DNA of 44,724 nt from DAOVQB01 sp023128935. Lineage in GTDB: Bacteria > Eisenbacteria > RBG-16-71-46 > CAIMUX01 > WJJG01. The notes beneath the pieces were generated by a model. The model was not told the origin of the DNA, did no database searches, and saw nothing but the letters and a program-made list of their open reading frames with translations. Shown piece after piece: positions 1 through 8,006 of this stretch. Numbering within the stretch: position 1 is the first letter of the stretch; every line of letters begins with the position of its first letter. The DNA lies in NCBI GenBank assembly GCA_030628905.1, contig DAOVQB010000015.1, positions 1 to 44,724 on the forward strand. Reading direction: 5' to 3'. A program made the translations under genes and the position numbers.

Positions 1-162
1 AATGGTGTCAGACCGGCCGTTTGTGAACGCCGGCGTGGGTATGTCGTTCCCCCGATCGCCGAAGGTCGCCTGCTTAGCCATCTCCGGACCGGGGCTCACG
101 GCCAGCGCGCCGCCTGCGGCCACCATGAGCAGGATGGCCAATAACGCAAAGCCTGTTCTCAT
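1..162 (-). CDS. Secreted protein, N-terminal part only
   Basis: Only the first 54 codons are in the window; the gene runs off the left edge. The product starts MRTGFALLAILLMVAAGGAL and has a classic signal peptide: Arg at position 2, a hydrophobic core to about residue 21, and a likely cleavage after ALA. The mature part seen is short, polar and not recognisable. The start is supported by an AAGGAGG ribosome site six bases upstream of the ATG (complement of 169-175) and by a good promoter further upstream. It is transcribed away from the TetR gene. The function cannot be told from what is present. Confidence 0.7.
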   Translation of the reverse strand, partial: MRTGFALLAILLMVAAGGALAVSPGPEMAKQATFGDRGNDIPTPAFTNGRSDTI

Positions 163-232
163 CGTAGACCTCCTTGGTCGCTCAGCCCTCGAGGCTTGCT
201 GTCCTTTGCTACCTATCTACGTCGCCCCGGCC

Positions 233-261
233 AGTATAGCAGCGTGCCTGACAGATGCCAA
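233..261 (-). promoter_or_regulatory. Sigma70-like promoter for the left-edge gene
   Basis: On the minus strand TTGGCA (complement of 256-261) is followed after exactly 17 bases by TATACT (complement of 233-238). Both hexamers match the sigma70 consensus at five of six positions. Transcription would start near 226 and give a leader of about 64 bases before the ATG at 162. Confidence 0.6.
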
Positions 262-375
262 GGAGGCTGAAGCCCCGGCCCAAGGCATAACCCACAGCGT
301 TGCAGTGTGTTATGGCTGACGTGAGCCCGCCACCGTTTCCTCTTCCGAGGAAGTGGCCGCGCGAAGAAAGAAACA

Positions 376-404
376 TTGAAACCGAAACGGTCGAATAGTA
401 GTAT
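376..404 (+). promoter_or_regulatory. Sigma70-like promoter for the TetR/RND operon
   Basis: TTGAAA (376-381), a 17-base spacer and TAGTAT (399-404) form a plausible sigma70-type promoter about 75 bases before the TetR start codon. Its spacer and -10 box lie inside a perfect inverted repeat, which suggests repression by steric block. Confidence 0.5.
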
Positions 405-413
405 TCGACCGTT
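386..413. promoter_or_regulatory. Perfect 12-bp inverted repeat, likely TetR operator
   Basis: AACGGTCGAATA (386-397) and its exact reverse complement TATTCGACCGTT (402-413) are separated by GTAG. The 28-bp site is of the size TetR-family dimers bind. It overlaps the spacer and -10 of the promoter just upstream of the TetR gene, so autoregulation of the TetR/exporter operon is the simplest reading. Binding is inferred, not shown. Confidence 0.6.
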
Positions 414-481
414 GGAAGCCGCAGGGTCGCAAGCGCGCTTCGCACAGATGGCAGTGGCTGGCCGGCAACCAGAGGGAACGA

Positions 482-1066
482 ATGGACACACACGAGCTTA
501 TCCTCACGAGCGCTCAGAAACTCTTTGCGCGCTTCGGGGTCAACAAGACAACGGTCGACGAGATCGCTGCCGCCGCGCACATGGCAAAGAGCACGCTCTA
601 CCACCACTTTCGGAGCAAGCTGGACATCTTCCGCGCCGTCATCGAACGCGAAGGGCAGACCCTCGCCCGACGGATCTCAGCCGCAGTTGAGAGGGCCGCC
701 TCCCCCGAGGAGCAGATGCGCGCGTATATCGTCACAAGGATGCGGCATCTTGGGGAGCTCACGAATTTCTACAGTGCGCTGAAGGAAGAGTATCTGGAGC
801 ATTACTCATTCATCGAGAGGGTCCGCGAGAGGGACTTCAAGGACGAGATGGCTATCCTCCGGCGCATCCTGGCGGAGGGTAAAAGAAAGGAGGTGTTCAG
901 GTTCCAGGATGGGGACATCGAAGTCACAGCCATTGCTGTGATTACGGCGCTGAAGGGGCTGGAGTACCCGTGGATTGAGGCCGCGAATATGCCTGACGCC
1001 ACAGAACGCGCTGAGGCTCTGCTGCGCCTGCTTTTCCACGGGATCCTCGTTGAGAGGCCGGCCTAG
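482..1066 (+). CDS. TetR/AcrR family transcriptional regulator
   Basis: The 194-residue protein has the usual TetR length and layout. An N-terminal three-helix DNA-binding domain covers residues 5-52, with the recognition part TTVDEIAAAAHMAKSTLYHHF (about 23-43) and the following KLDIFRAVI helix. An all-helical C-terminal ligand/dimer domain follows. The C-terminal half varies widely in this family, so the ligand cannot be read. A GAGGG ribosome site lies six bases before the ATG. It sits 96 bases upstream of an RND exporter on the same strand and just downstream of a 28-bp palindrome overlapping a promoter. It is therefore probably the local, autoregulated repressor of the exporter operon. 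Family call is secure; target and inducer are inference. Confidence 0.92.
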   Translation: MDTHELILTSAQKLFARFGVNKTTVDEIAAAAHMAKSTLYHHFRSKLDIFRAVIEREGQTLARRISAAVERAASPEEQMRAYIVTRMRHLGELTNFYSALKEEYLEHYSFIERVRERDFKDEMAILRRILAEGKRKEVFRFQDGDIEVTAIAVITALKGLEYPWIEAANMPDATERAEALLRLLFHGILVERPA

Positions 1067-1162
1067 GACTTGTCGCGGCACCGGAGAACTGGCCCGCGAC
1101 TTCTTCTTGCCCGGGATTGGACGAGAGAACGACTTCGGTCCATTTGGTCTAAGGAGTAGTCG

Positions 1163-4135
1163 ATGCAACGCTTCGCCCAGTTAGTTCTTCGCCTCCGTAT
1201 CCCCATTGTTCTCGCCACGATAGGTATTACGGCATTCCTTGCCTATCACCTAAAGGACCTCACCATAAACAGCGACCTCCTGAGCTACATGCCTTCCGAC
1301 GACGCCAGTGTGATTCTCTTCAATAAAGTCGGTGACGAGTTCGGAGGCAACTACCTCGCCATGGTGGCTCTCGAGACAGACGACATTTTCAACCCCGTCA
1401 CTTTGGATAGAGTCAGTAGAATCACCCAGAAGTTCCAGCATATGACTGAGCTCTCACATGTGATTAGTCTCACTGATGTTCTCGACATGCGAAAGACCGA
1501 ATGGGGTCTAGAGGTCGGCAAGCTCATTGACAAGGACGATATCCCTCAAGATCCCGCGGAACTCCGGAGGCTGAGAGAATACACGCTTTCGAAAAAGATG
1601 TACAGAGGCAACTTGGTCTCCAGTGATGGCAGGGTTACACTGATCATTGCTCGCCTGAAAGCCGGCACTGACAAAATAGACGTCTCTCGCCAGATGAAAG
1701 CGATTGTCCAGGAAACAGAAGGCAAGGAAATTATCTACTATGCAGGAATGCCTTTCCAGACAGCGTTTCTCAGTGACCTCATTAGAGCGAATCTAAAGAT
1801 ATTCCTCCCGCTGGTTACACTCTTAGTGATAGCTACTCTTTACTTCAGTTTTAGAAGCTTCCGTGGGGTTTTCCTACCCCTCACTACAGTACTTCTCGCG
1901 ACGGTCTGGACGTTGGGGACAATGGGGCTCCTCAATATGCAGCTTACTATGGCCTCCGAGGTCCTACCCGTTCTCCTTATCGCCATTGGGAGTGCCTATG
2001 GAATCCACATGCTTGCCAAGTACAACGAGGACATCCGCCTGGGAGACAACAGAGCCACAGCCATCACACACAGCCTAACTGAAGTCGGTAGGCCCATACT
2101 CCTTACCGGTGTCACCACAATGATCGGATTCCTGTCATTCCTCCCTTCCGACCTGGGCATAATCAGGGAATTCGGCGCAGCTACGGGTCTCGGTGTTCTT
2201 TTTGCCACGATCCTCTCAATCACCCTCGTTCCCGCAGTCCTCTCCTTCCTGAAGCGCAAAACCGTCAGGCTGGATCACCGAGGGATCGAGATCAACTGGG
2301 CAACCCGCTTTCTGGACAGCGTCGCGCGCTTTGTACCTGCCAATCAGAGGCTCTTCCTGGTCCTTGGTGGGGTCGTGATTATCGCCGCCGCCCTCGCCAT
2401 TCCTAAACTGCAACGCGAAGTGAACTACGCCTCCTACTTCGAAGAGGACAGTGAGATAAGAAAGAGCGAGGACATGATGGAGGCAGAACTCGGCGGTGCC
2501 ATACCGGTTCAGATATACATCCAGGGAAATATGAAAGACCCCCTGGTTTTGAGGGAAATGATCAGATTGGAGAGATTTCTGGACGCCCAACCGGACATCA
2601 ACGGCGCCCATTCAATTGCTGACCTCATCTGCGAAATGAACCGCGTGATGAACGGCCACTACAGCATCCCGCCCACGAAGCGAGGAGTCGCAAACCTTTG
2701 GTTTTTCCTGGAAGGGAATGAGGTCCTACCTCAGCTAGTCAACGATGACGCAACTGAAGGCCTGATTCAGGCAAAACTCGGCTCCGTCAATACGAAAGTC
2801 ATATCCACCGTCGTAGATGTCATTGAGGACTACCTAGAGAACGAGCTGACGACCGACATGGCTATGGTCAGAATGTCTCGTTGTCCCGAGGGCCTGGCCC
2901 AAGAGCTACTGCGGGAGCGTGCCAAGCGTATCTCATCGAAGATCAAGTGGGCTACTGAGAAGAGAGGCCTTCGAGGCAGCACGCCCGAGAGCTTTGGCTG
3001 CGACGTAATCCACCGGGCGATTGCACGGCCTCTCGACACGCTTGATAACACGTCTATCCGGTCGATCGCGATCACGACTGAGGGGTATCTGCGGAGCCAG
3101 GAGGCCGACGTTGATATAGAATCAGAAGAAGTTATTCAGAGCATCCTCACTCATATCAGCACGACCTTGCAGAGCTGCACGCCCACCCAAAGTGACCTTG
3201 TCGACATCTTGGAGAGGGATATTCCAACGGCCCTCTACTCCGAAGAGCCCGAGATTCTCGAATATATGGCCGAGGCCATCTTCACGATCATAGGCGATGA
3301 ACAGAAACGCGTAAGAGTGGAGCAGGTCATCGAAGAACTACGGCCCACGTTTTCTCCGGACCTGATTGACGACCAGGAATTCGCCCAGGATCTGCGTGGC
3401 GATCTGTGGGAGATCAATGAAGATTGGGTTGCCGTGGCGGCCTCGAAGTATCCCACCGTCGTTGCCACAGCGGATTCCCACGCCCGGACGACGCTAACTG
3501 CTGCCCACACAGGGATACCGTTGCTTTACCACGAGCTCGACAGAAAGATCATGAGGAGTCAGGGCTTCGGCCTGGCTACGGCGCTCCTCCTCATATTTCT
3601 TCTCCTTAGCCTGCATTTTCGGTCCCTTGTCGGTGGGCTCATCTCAACCACCCCCATTCTCCTTTGTATCCTGGTGAACTTCATCCTAATGGTGATTTTC
3701 CGCGTCCCGCTTGATGAACTCACTATTCTGATCAGCAATATCTCGATGGGCGTTGGCATCGACTATTCGATTCATTTCATTACCCGTTTCAGAGTCGAGC
3801 TCGCAAGAGGCGAAACTGAAGTCGGCGCCCTCCAGAAGACCCTGCAGACTGCGGGAAGGGCCATCCTCATCAATGCTCTGACTGTGGCCATCGGCTTTCT
3901 CGTCCTCGTACTCGGCGACATCGTTCCGATGAGATGGTTTGGCTACATCCTTGCGATAACAATGGTGACTGCTTCGGTAAGTGCGATCACTGTTCTGCCC
4001 TCTTTGCTGTTGGTATCCAGAGCAGGATTCGTCGCACGCTTTGACCGCGGGACGGGGGCCCTCGCAACCACCGTTGCGGAGAGGTTCACAGCAAAGGGCA
4101 AGAACAGTCGTCGCAGAGAGAAGGTCGCCGGATAG
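1163..4135 (+). CDS. RND superfamily (MMPL-type) exporter
   Basis: The 990-residue protein has the RND two-half topology. One membrane helix (about 14-31) precedes a first extracytoplasmic loop of about 180 residues, then five helices (about 213-365) with a sterol-sensing-domain-like block. The second half has a helix near 395-412, a very long loop to about 797, then five helices (about 798-960) with the motif GVGIDYSIHFITRFRVE. RND proteins of this MMPL/hydrophobe group move lipids or other hydrophobic compounds using the proton gradient. The second loop is about twice the first and rich in charged residues, which is unusual. An AAGGAG ribosome site precedes the ATG. It is followed 27 bases later by a LolA-like gene and then a barrel gene, a combination that suggests an envelope-spanning lipid route. 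Substrate unknown. Confidence 0.9.
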   Translation: MQRFAQLVLRLRIPIVLATIGITAFLAYHLKDLTINSDLLSYMPSDDASVILFNKVGDEFGGNYLAMVALETDDIFNPVTLDRVSRITQKFQHMTELSHVISLTDVLDMRKTEWGLEVGKLIDKDDIPQDPAELRRLREYTLSKKMYRGNLVSSDGRVTLIIARLKAGTDKIDVSRQMKAIVQETEGKEIIYYAGMPFQTAFLSDLIRANLKIFLPLVTLLVIATLYFSFRSFRGVFLPLTTVLLATVWTLGTMGLLNMQLTMASEVLPVLLIAIGSAYGIHMLAKYNEDIRLGDNRATAITHSLTEVGRPILLTGVTTMIGFLSFLPSDLGIIREFGAATGLGVLFATILSITLVPAVLSFLKRKTVRLDHRGIEINWATRFLDSVARFVPANQRLFLVLGGVVIIAAALAIPKLQREVNYASYFEEDSEIRKSEDMMEAELGGAIPVQIYIQGNMKDPLVLREMIRLERFLDAQPDINGAHSIADLICEMNRVMNGHYSIPPTKRGVANLWFFLEGNEVLPQLVNDDATEGLIQAKLGSVNTKVISTVVDVIEDYLENELTTDMAMVRMSRCPEGLAQELLRERAKRISSKIKWATEKRGLRGSTPESFGCDVIHRAIARPLDTLDNTSIRSIAITTEGYLRSQEADVDIESEEVIQSILTHISTTLQSCTPTQSDLVDILERDIPTALYSEEPEILEYMAEAIFTIIGDEQKRVRVEQVIEELRPTFSPDLIDDQEFAQDLRGDLWEINEDWVAVAASKYPTVVATADSHARTTLTAAHTGIPLLYHELDRKIMRSQGFGLATALLLIFLLLSLHFRSLVGGLISTTPILLCILVNFILMVIFRVPLDELTILISNISMGVGIDYSIHFITRFRVELARGETEVGALQKTLQTAGRAILINALTVAIGFLVLVLGDIVPMRWFGYILAITMVTASVSAITVLPSLLLVSRAGFVARFDRGTGALATTVAERFTAKGKNSRRREKVAG

Positions 4136-4162
4136 ACGGCGCCATACGAGGAGGTCCAAGTT

Positions 4163-4981
4163 ATGAGGGGAACGCTGCTCCTAATGGTGATGCCATGGTT
4201 GCTCTTCGGTAGTGTGGCCAAGGCCCAAGACACAGAGGGATTGCCTACTCTCGATATTCTTCGGAGGTCGGACCTGGTTGTCAACGCACCTCAGGACCAG
4301 GAGTTCACGCTGAGCATGATTCTCATCGACAAGAAAGGAAAGGAGAAGACGCGCGAGGCAAAGATCTGGCAGAAGGGAGCAGACATGAGAATGGTCAAGT
4401 TCACCTCGCCAGCAGATCAAGAGGGTATAGGTTTTCTGGACCTTCCTGACGATCTGATGTATGTCTATCTGCCTGCTTTCAAAAAGGTAAGGCGGATTGC
4501 CTCCCATGTGAAGAACGAGAGTTTCGCCGGCACGGACTTCACCTACGACGATATGGCTACGATCAACTACTCCGAGGAATACGATCCCGAGCTATTAGGA
4601 GCCGACACAACCAAGTGCCTGGTCTTGGAAGACAAGGAGGGAAAAGCAGAGTGGGTCAGCAAGGAGCTAAAGCACTATCGACTCGAGCTCACGCCGAAAG
4701 CCGGGATGAAGAAGGACTACTCGAAACTCATAATATGGATTAGGTCGGACAATTTCTACCAAACCAGGATTGAGTATTACGACCAGAGGGGCAATCTCTG
4801 GAAGATACAGGAGAAGAGAAAGATAAAGGAGGTTGACGGCTACTGGACTGCCATGGAGGTCGAGATGTCTGACCTTGCGAAAAATCATAAAACTCGGAAC
4901 ATGATCGCCGAGATCGCCTTTGATCAGGGGTTGACGGACAAATTCTTTACTCAGAGACAACTAAAGAGGAGGCCGAAGTGA
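4163..4981 (+). CDS. LolA-like outer membrane lipoprotein-sorting protein
   Basis: The 272-residue protein begins with a signal peptide (about residues 1-22, ending AKA). The mature part matches the LolA_like family (outer membrane lipoprotein-sorting protein, COG2834 type). Typical wording is MRMVKFTSPADQEGIGFL near residue 76, then YVYLPAFKKVRRI and FAGTDFTYDDM. In this family an open beta-barrel half carries a lipid or lipoprotein through the periplasm. A GAGGAGGTCC ribosome site lies before the ATG. It sits between the RND exporter and the barrel protein, and its last codons overlap the barrel start (GTGA), so translation of the two is probably coupled. A periplasmic carrier for the RND substrate is the likely role, by inference from context. 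Confidence 0.88.
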   Translation: MRGTLLLMVMPWLLFGSVAKAQDTEGLPTLDILRRSDLVVNAPQDQEFTLSMILIDKKGKEKTREAKIWQKGADMRMVKFTSPADQEGIGFLDLPDDLMYVYLPAFKKVRRIASHVKNESFAGTDFTYDDMATINYSEEYDPELLGADTTKCLVLEDKEGKAEWVSKELKHYRLELTPKAGMKKDYSKLIIWIRSDNFYQTRIEYYDQRGNLWKIQEKRKIKEVDGYWTAMEVEMSDLAKNHKTRNMIAEIAFDQGLTDKFFTQRQLKRRPK

Positions 4982-6354
4982 GAGCGGTTTCTGGAGCGGA
5001 AACCATAGGGAGAACTATGGCCATCAGAATCGTCCTTCTGTCTATTGCAGCTGTCTTTGTGGCCCCATCTGTGCAGGGACAGGTCGAGCTCGGCGGGTAC
5101 GTGTTGACAGACTCGCGGGCGCGGCTCGAAGACGGCAAGCTCCTTTGGAATGAAAACCGTTTGAAGCTCGACCTCAACGCCAGTCCCACGAGCGAGGCGC
5201 ACGTCTTCTCAGAGTTCTGGATCCGCGGATTCGGCGCCTCGGAAGCGGCCACCACGCGAGATCTCATGGGGCTCGACAAGCGCAAGTCCAACCCCTGGGA
5301 CTTGGTCCTGCGCGAGGCGTATGTGGATCTGTACGGTTTCTTCACGCCCGACCTCGACCTCAGGATCGGACGCCAGCGGATTGCGTGGGGCACCGCCGAC
5401 AAGATCAATCCCACCGACAATCTGAACCCGGACGACCTCGAAGACATCTGGGACTTCGGTCGCCACTTGGGAACGAATAGCGTGCTCGCCCAATACTACC
5501 TGGGTGACGTGACCCTCTCGGCCGTCTTCACGCCCGGCTTCACGCCGGCGACGCTGCCGCCACCCGATTGGGCAGCCGCACTCTCCACACCCATTGCGCT
5601 CCCGGGCGGCGTCGAACCGAGCAATGTGTCAGACGAGCTGGACATGCCGGTCAACACGCTCCGCGAAGCCGCTTCCGTGGCGGTCAAGATCGCCAGGCCG
5701 GTCCTCAATTACGACCTCTCACTGAGCTATTTGACGGGGCGCAGTGACTTCCCGGTACCGATGCGAGTGGTTCTCGCGCCAGTTGACAGCAACAGCGTGA
5801 ACATCCACAGCACGCTAGTCTACCCGCGCATGAGCGTCGTGGGCGCTGATCTCAGCGGAGCGATCCGCACCGTCGGGGTCTGGGCTGAGATCGCTGTCTT
5901 CTTTCCAGAGGCTGTCTACACGACCGTGGACATGTCCGCCTTGGGCCTCGGCCAGCAGGAGGTCGCCTCGCTGCCGGACGAGCACTTCGCTAGGTATGTC
6001 ATCGGCGGCGACTACACATTCGCCGGCGGTCTCTATATCAACGCTCAATTCATCCACGGGTTTGCGCATGAGCTGGGACGGGACTGCCTCCACAACTACG
6101 TTGTCGCGGGCCTGGAGAAGAAGCTGCGCAATGACACAGTGAAGGTAACCGCGGCCGCCGCGGTCGAGATCCCTGACAGTGCGCATCCTGGAGACAACTA
6201 CGCCATCATCGGCATGCCGGAAATCGCCTACTACCCTTCGGACAACAGCGAGATCGCCTGCGGGGTTCGGGTGATCGGGGAGAAAGGCCAAACCAGTTTC
6301 GGGCAACTGGCGGAGATGGACGAGGGCTACATAGCGTTCAAGTACGCGTTTTGA
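4978..6354 (+). CDS. Outer-membrane beta-barrel protein (DUF1302/alginate-export-like)
   Basis: The product is a likely outer-membrane barrel of about 440 residues after its signal peptide. Alternating hydrophobic strands and the segment LREAYVDLYGF...LRIGRQRIAWGTADKINPTD resemble DUF1302- and alginate-export-type porins. The protein ends in Phe (KYAF), as many barrels do. Two starts are possible. GTG at 4978 overlaps the previous stop and has AGAGGAGG five bases upstream. ATG at 5017 (14th codon) has AGGGAG and gives a standard signal peptide MAIRIVLLSIAAVFVAPSVQG. The first has the stronger ribosome site; the second the more usual signal peptide. As the last gene of the TetR/RND/LolA-like operon it may supply the outer-membrane step. 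Confidence 0.82.
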   Translation: MRAVSGAETIGRTMAIRIVLLSIAAVFVAPSVQGQVELGGYVLTDSRARLEDGKLLWNENRLKLDLNASPTSEAHVFSEFWIRGFGASEAATTRDLMGLDKRKSNPWDLVLREAYVDLYGFFTPDLDLRIGRQRIAWGTADKINPTDNLNPDDLEDIWDFGRHLGTNSVLAQYYLGDVTLSAVFTPGFTPATLPPPDWAAALSTPIALPGGVEPSNVSDELDMPVNTLREAASVAVKIARPVLNYDLSLSYLTGRSDFPVPMRVVLAPVDSNSVNIHSTLVYPRMSVVGADLSGAIRTVGVWAEIAVFFPEAVYTTVDMSALGLGQQEVASLPDEHFARYVIGGDYTFAGGLYINAQFIHGFAHELGRDCLHNYVVAGLEKKLRNDTVKVTAAAAVEIPDSAHPGDNYAIIGMPEIAYYPSDNSEIACGVRVIGEKGQTSFGQLAEMDEGYIAFKYAF

Positions 6355-6373
6355 TAGGTGGCGGGGAGCGAAA

Positions 6374-6390
6374 TCCCGGGCAGAAGCCCG
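6374..6390 (+). other. Short GC hairpin after the barrel gene
   Basis: CCGGGC, the loop AGAA and GCCCGG form a six-pair GC stem within about 35 bases of the barrel gene stop. There is no run of T after it, so it is not a standard intrinsic terminator. It may slow transcription between the exporter operon and the radical SAM gene. Confidence 0.3.
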
Positions 6391-6447
6391 GCGAAAGATG
6401 CCGGCGCAGCTCCAGCGAACGCGCGCATTCGGAAAGAGTCCCGGATC

Positions 6448-6537
6448 AGCCAAGAGCGTCCGCCCGCGCCCATCTTGAACACGAAAGGAGTCAGCCAAGA
6501 GCGTCCGCCCGCGCCCATCTTGAACACGAAAGGAGTC
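6448..6537 (+). repeat. Perfect 45-bp tandem duplication carrying the ribosome site
   Basis: Two identical 45-bp copies (6448-6492 and 6493-6537) lie directly before the radical SAM start codon. Each ends in CGAAAGGAGTC, so the Shine-Dalgarno sequence is present twice; only the second copy is placed to serve the ATG at 6543. A degraded piece of a third copy (GGAAAGAGTC, 6431-6440) lies upstream. The unit keeps frame with the gene and no stop occurs back to 6351. Confidence 0.9.
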
Positions 6538-6542
6538 ACACG

Positions 6543-7991
6543 ATGCGGATCACGCAAGCCAACCTCGCGACGTTCCTAGCCACGCAAGCCGCCAACCTGA
6601 GCAGCATCGCAAAGATATGGCGGGTTGCCCTCCCACCGCTAGAGAAGATTGCCTACAAGCTGATGGTTGATCGTGGAGATCCTGTGATGTGGGGGCCGCG
6701 CCACGAGCGGGAAGATAAGTTCCACATCGCTTCGAATCTCGTGCGGGCAGTTCTCAAGGCCTACGACCGCGGTTCACCCGCCGTGCGGGAACGGCTGCTC
6801 AATCTGTTCCTGCGCCAGTTCCTGACCATCGACGTGAATGAGAGCGCGAAGGCTTTCGAGACCGAACATGGTCTAGGGCCGCCCGGTTTCTTCACCATCT
6901 CCCCTGGGGGGGAGTGCAACCTCCGCTGCAGGGATTGCTATGCCGCAAGCGTGCCAAAGGGGTTGCCTTCCCTGTCCGCGGAACTCGTAGAACGCGTGCT
7001 CCGCGAGAAGTACGAGAAATGGGGGAGCTGGTTCACCGTGATCTCGGGCGGGGAGCCGTTTGTGTGGCGTGACGGCAGCGTGGACATTGTTGAGATCGCC
7101 AAGCGTCATCCCCAGCAGTACTTCCTCGTCTATACGAATGGCACACTCATTGACAAGGGGACGGCCCAGCGGCTCGCGGAGGTTGGCAACATGACGATGG
7201 CCATCTCCGTCGAAGGGTTCGAGGAGCAGACTGACGCGCGCCGCGGGAAGGGAACTTACCGCCGCATCCTGGCCGCATTCGAGCATCTCCGCGATGCCGG
7301 CGTGCCGTTTGGCATCTCCGTCACGGCTACCCCTGAGAACGCGGAGTTGCTCATCTCGAAGCAGATGATCGATTTCTACTTCGATCAACAAGGGGCTCTC
7401 TATCAATGGCTCTTCCAATACATGCCGATAGGTCGCGGGGTGGATGTCGCTCGGCAGGTTCCTCCCGACATGCGTCGCCGCATGTGGTTCAGAGAACAGG
7501 AGATCGTGCGGAAGGAACGCCGCTTCTTCGCCGACTTCTGGAATAGCGGCACCTTCTCTTCCGGGTGCATCGCCGGCGGCCGCACAGGTGGCTACCTCTA
7601 CATAGACTGGAATGGCAACATATATCCGTGCGTCTTCGTTCCCTTCTGGAAGGACAATATCCACGATCTATTCGCGCAGGGCAAGAGCCTGACCGACGCG
7701 CTTTTCTCGGACCTCTTTGCCGGTGTGCGCCAGTGGCAACGATCCTACAACTATCTCTGCGCCCCGCATTGCCGAGGGAATGAGATTCGTCCCTGCATCA
7801 TTCGCGACCACCATCGGACAGCCCATGACCTGTTTGTGAAGACCCGGGCCAAGCCGGGATACCCGTCAGCAGCGCTGTGCCTTCGCGATCCCGAGTACCG
7901 CCAGGCCATGATCCGCTACGACGATGAACTCGCACGACTCCTCGACCCGATCTGGGAGAAGCACTACGGAGAGCCGCTAGCGCAGGCGTGA
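6543..7991 (+). CDS. Radical SAM protein with SPASM-like C-terminal cysteines
   Basis: The 482-residue protein carries the radical SAM 4Fe-4S motif CNLRCRDC (C125, C129, C132), followed by strand/helix repeats of the partial TIM barrel and the SAM-binding GGEP motif (SGGEPFVW). The C-terminal half has further cysteines in SGCIAGGRTGGYLYIDWNGN..YPCVF and YLCAPHCRGNEIRPC. These resemble a SPASM/twitch auxiliary cluster region. Such proteins modify peptides, proteins or small molecules by radical chemistry; the substrate is not known here. The start at 6543 is chosen because AAAGGAG lies seven bases before it. The frame stays open back to 6351 but that extension is made of the 45-bp repeats. It is followed 15 bases later by a GNAT-like gene, probably cotranscribed. 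Confidence 0.88.
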   Translation: MRITQANLATFLATQAANLSSIAKIWRVALPPLEKIAYKLMVDRGDPVMWGPRHEREDKFHIASNLVRAVLKAYDRGSPAVRERLLNLFLRQFLTIDVNESAKAFETEHGLGPPGFFTISPGGECNLRCRDCYAASVPKGLPSLSAELVERVLREKYEKWGSWFTVISGGEPFVWRDGSVDIVEIAKRHPQQYFLVYTNGTLIDKGTAQRLAEVGNMTMAISVEGFEEQTDARRGKGTYRRILAAFEHLRDAGVPFGISVTATPENAELLISKQMIDFYFDQQGALYQWLFQYMPIGRGVDVARQVPPDMRRRMWFREQEIVRKERRFFADFWNSGTFSSGCIAGGRTGGYLYIDWNGNIYPCVFVPFWKDNIHDLFAQGKSLTDALFSDLFAGVRQWQRSYNYLCAPHCRGNEIRPCIIRDHHRTAHDLFVKTRAKPGYPSAALCLRDPEYRQAMIRYDDELARLLDPIWEKHYGEPLAQA

Positions 7992-8006
7992 TAGGAGGAG
8001 ACACCA

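Noticed and set aside
2..319. Plus-strand frame of 105 codons at the left edge
   Set aside because: It is the reverse of a signal-peptide gene with a strong ribosome site and promoter on the minus strand.
5815..6498. 227-codon minus-strand frame opposite the barrel gene
   Set aside because: Shadow of the barrel gene; no start signal and no family resemblance.
6351..6542. 64-codon upstream extension of the radical SAM gene from a TTG
   Set aside because: It consists mainly of the 45-bp repeats and has no ribosome site; the ATG at 6543 has AAAGGAG.
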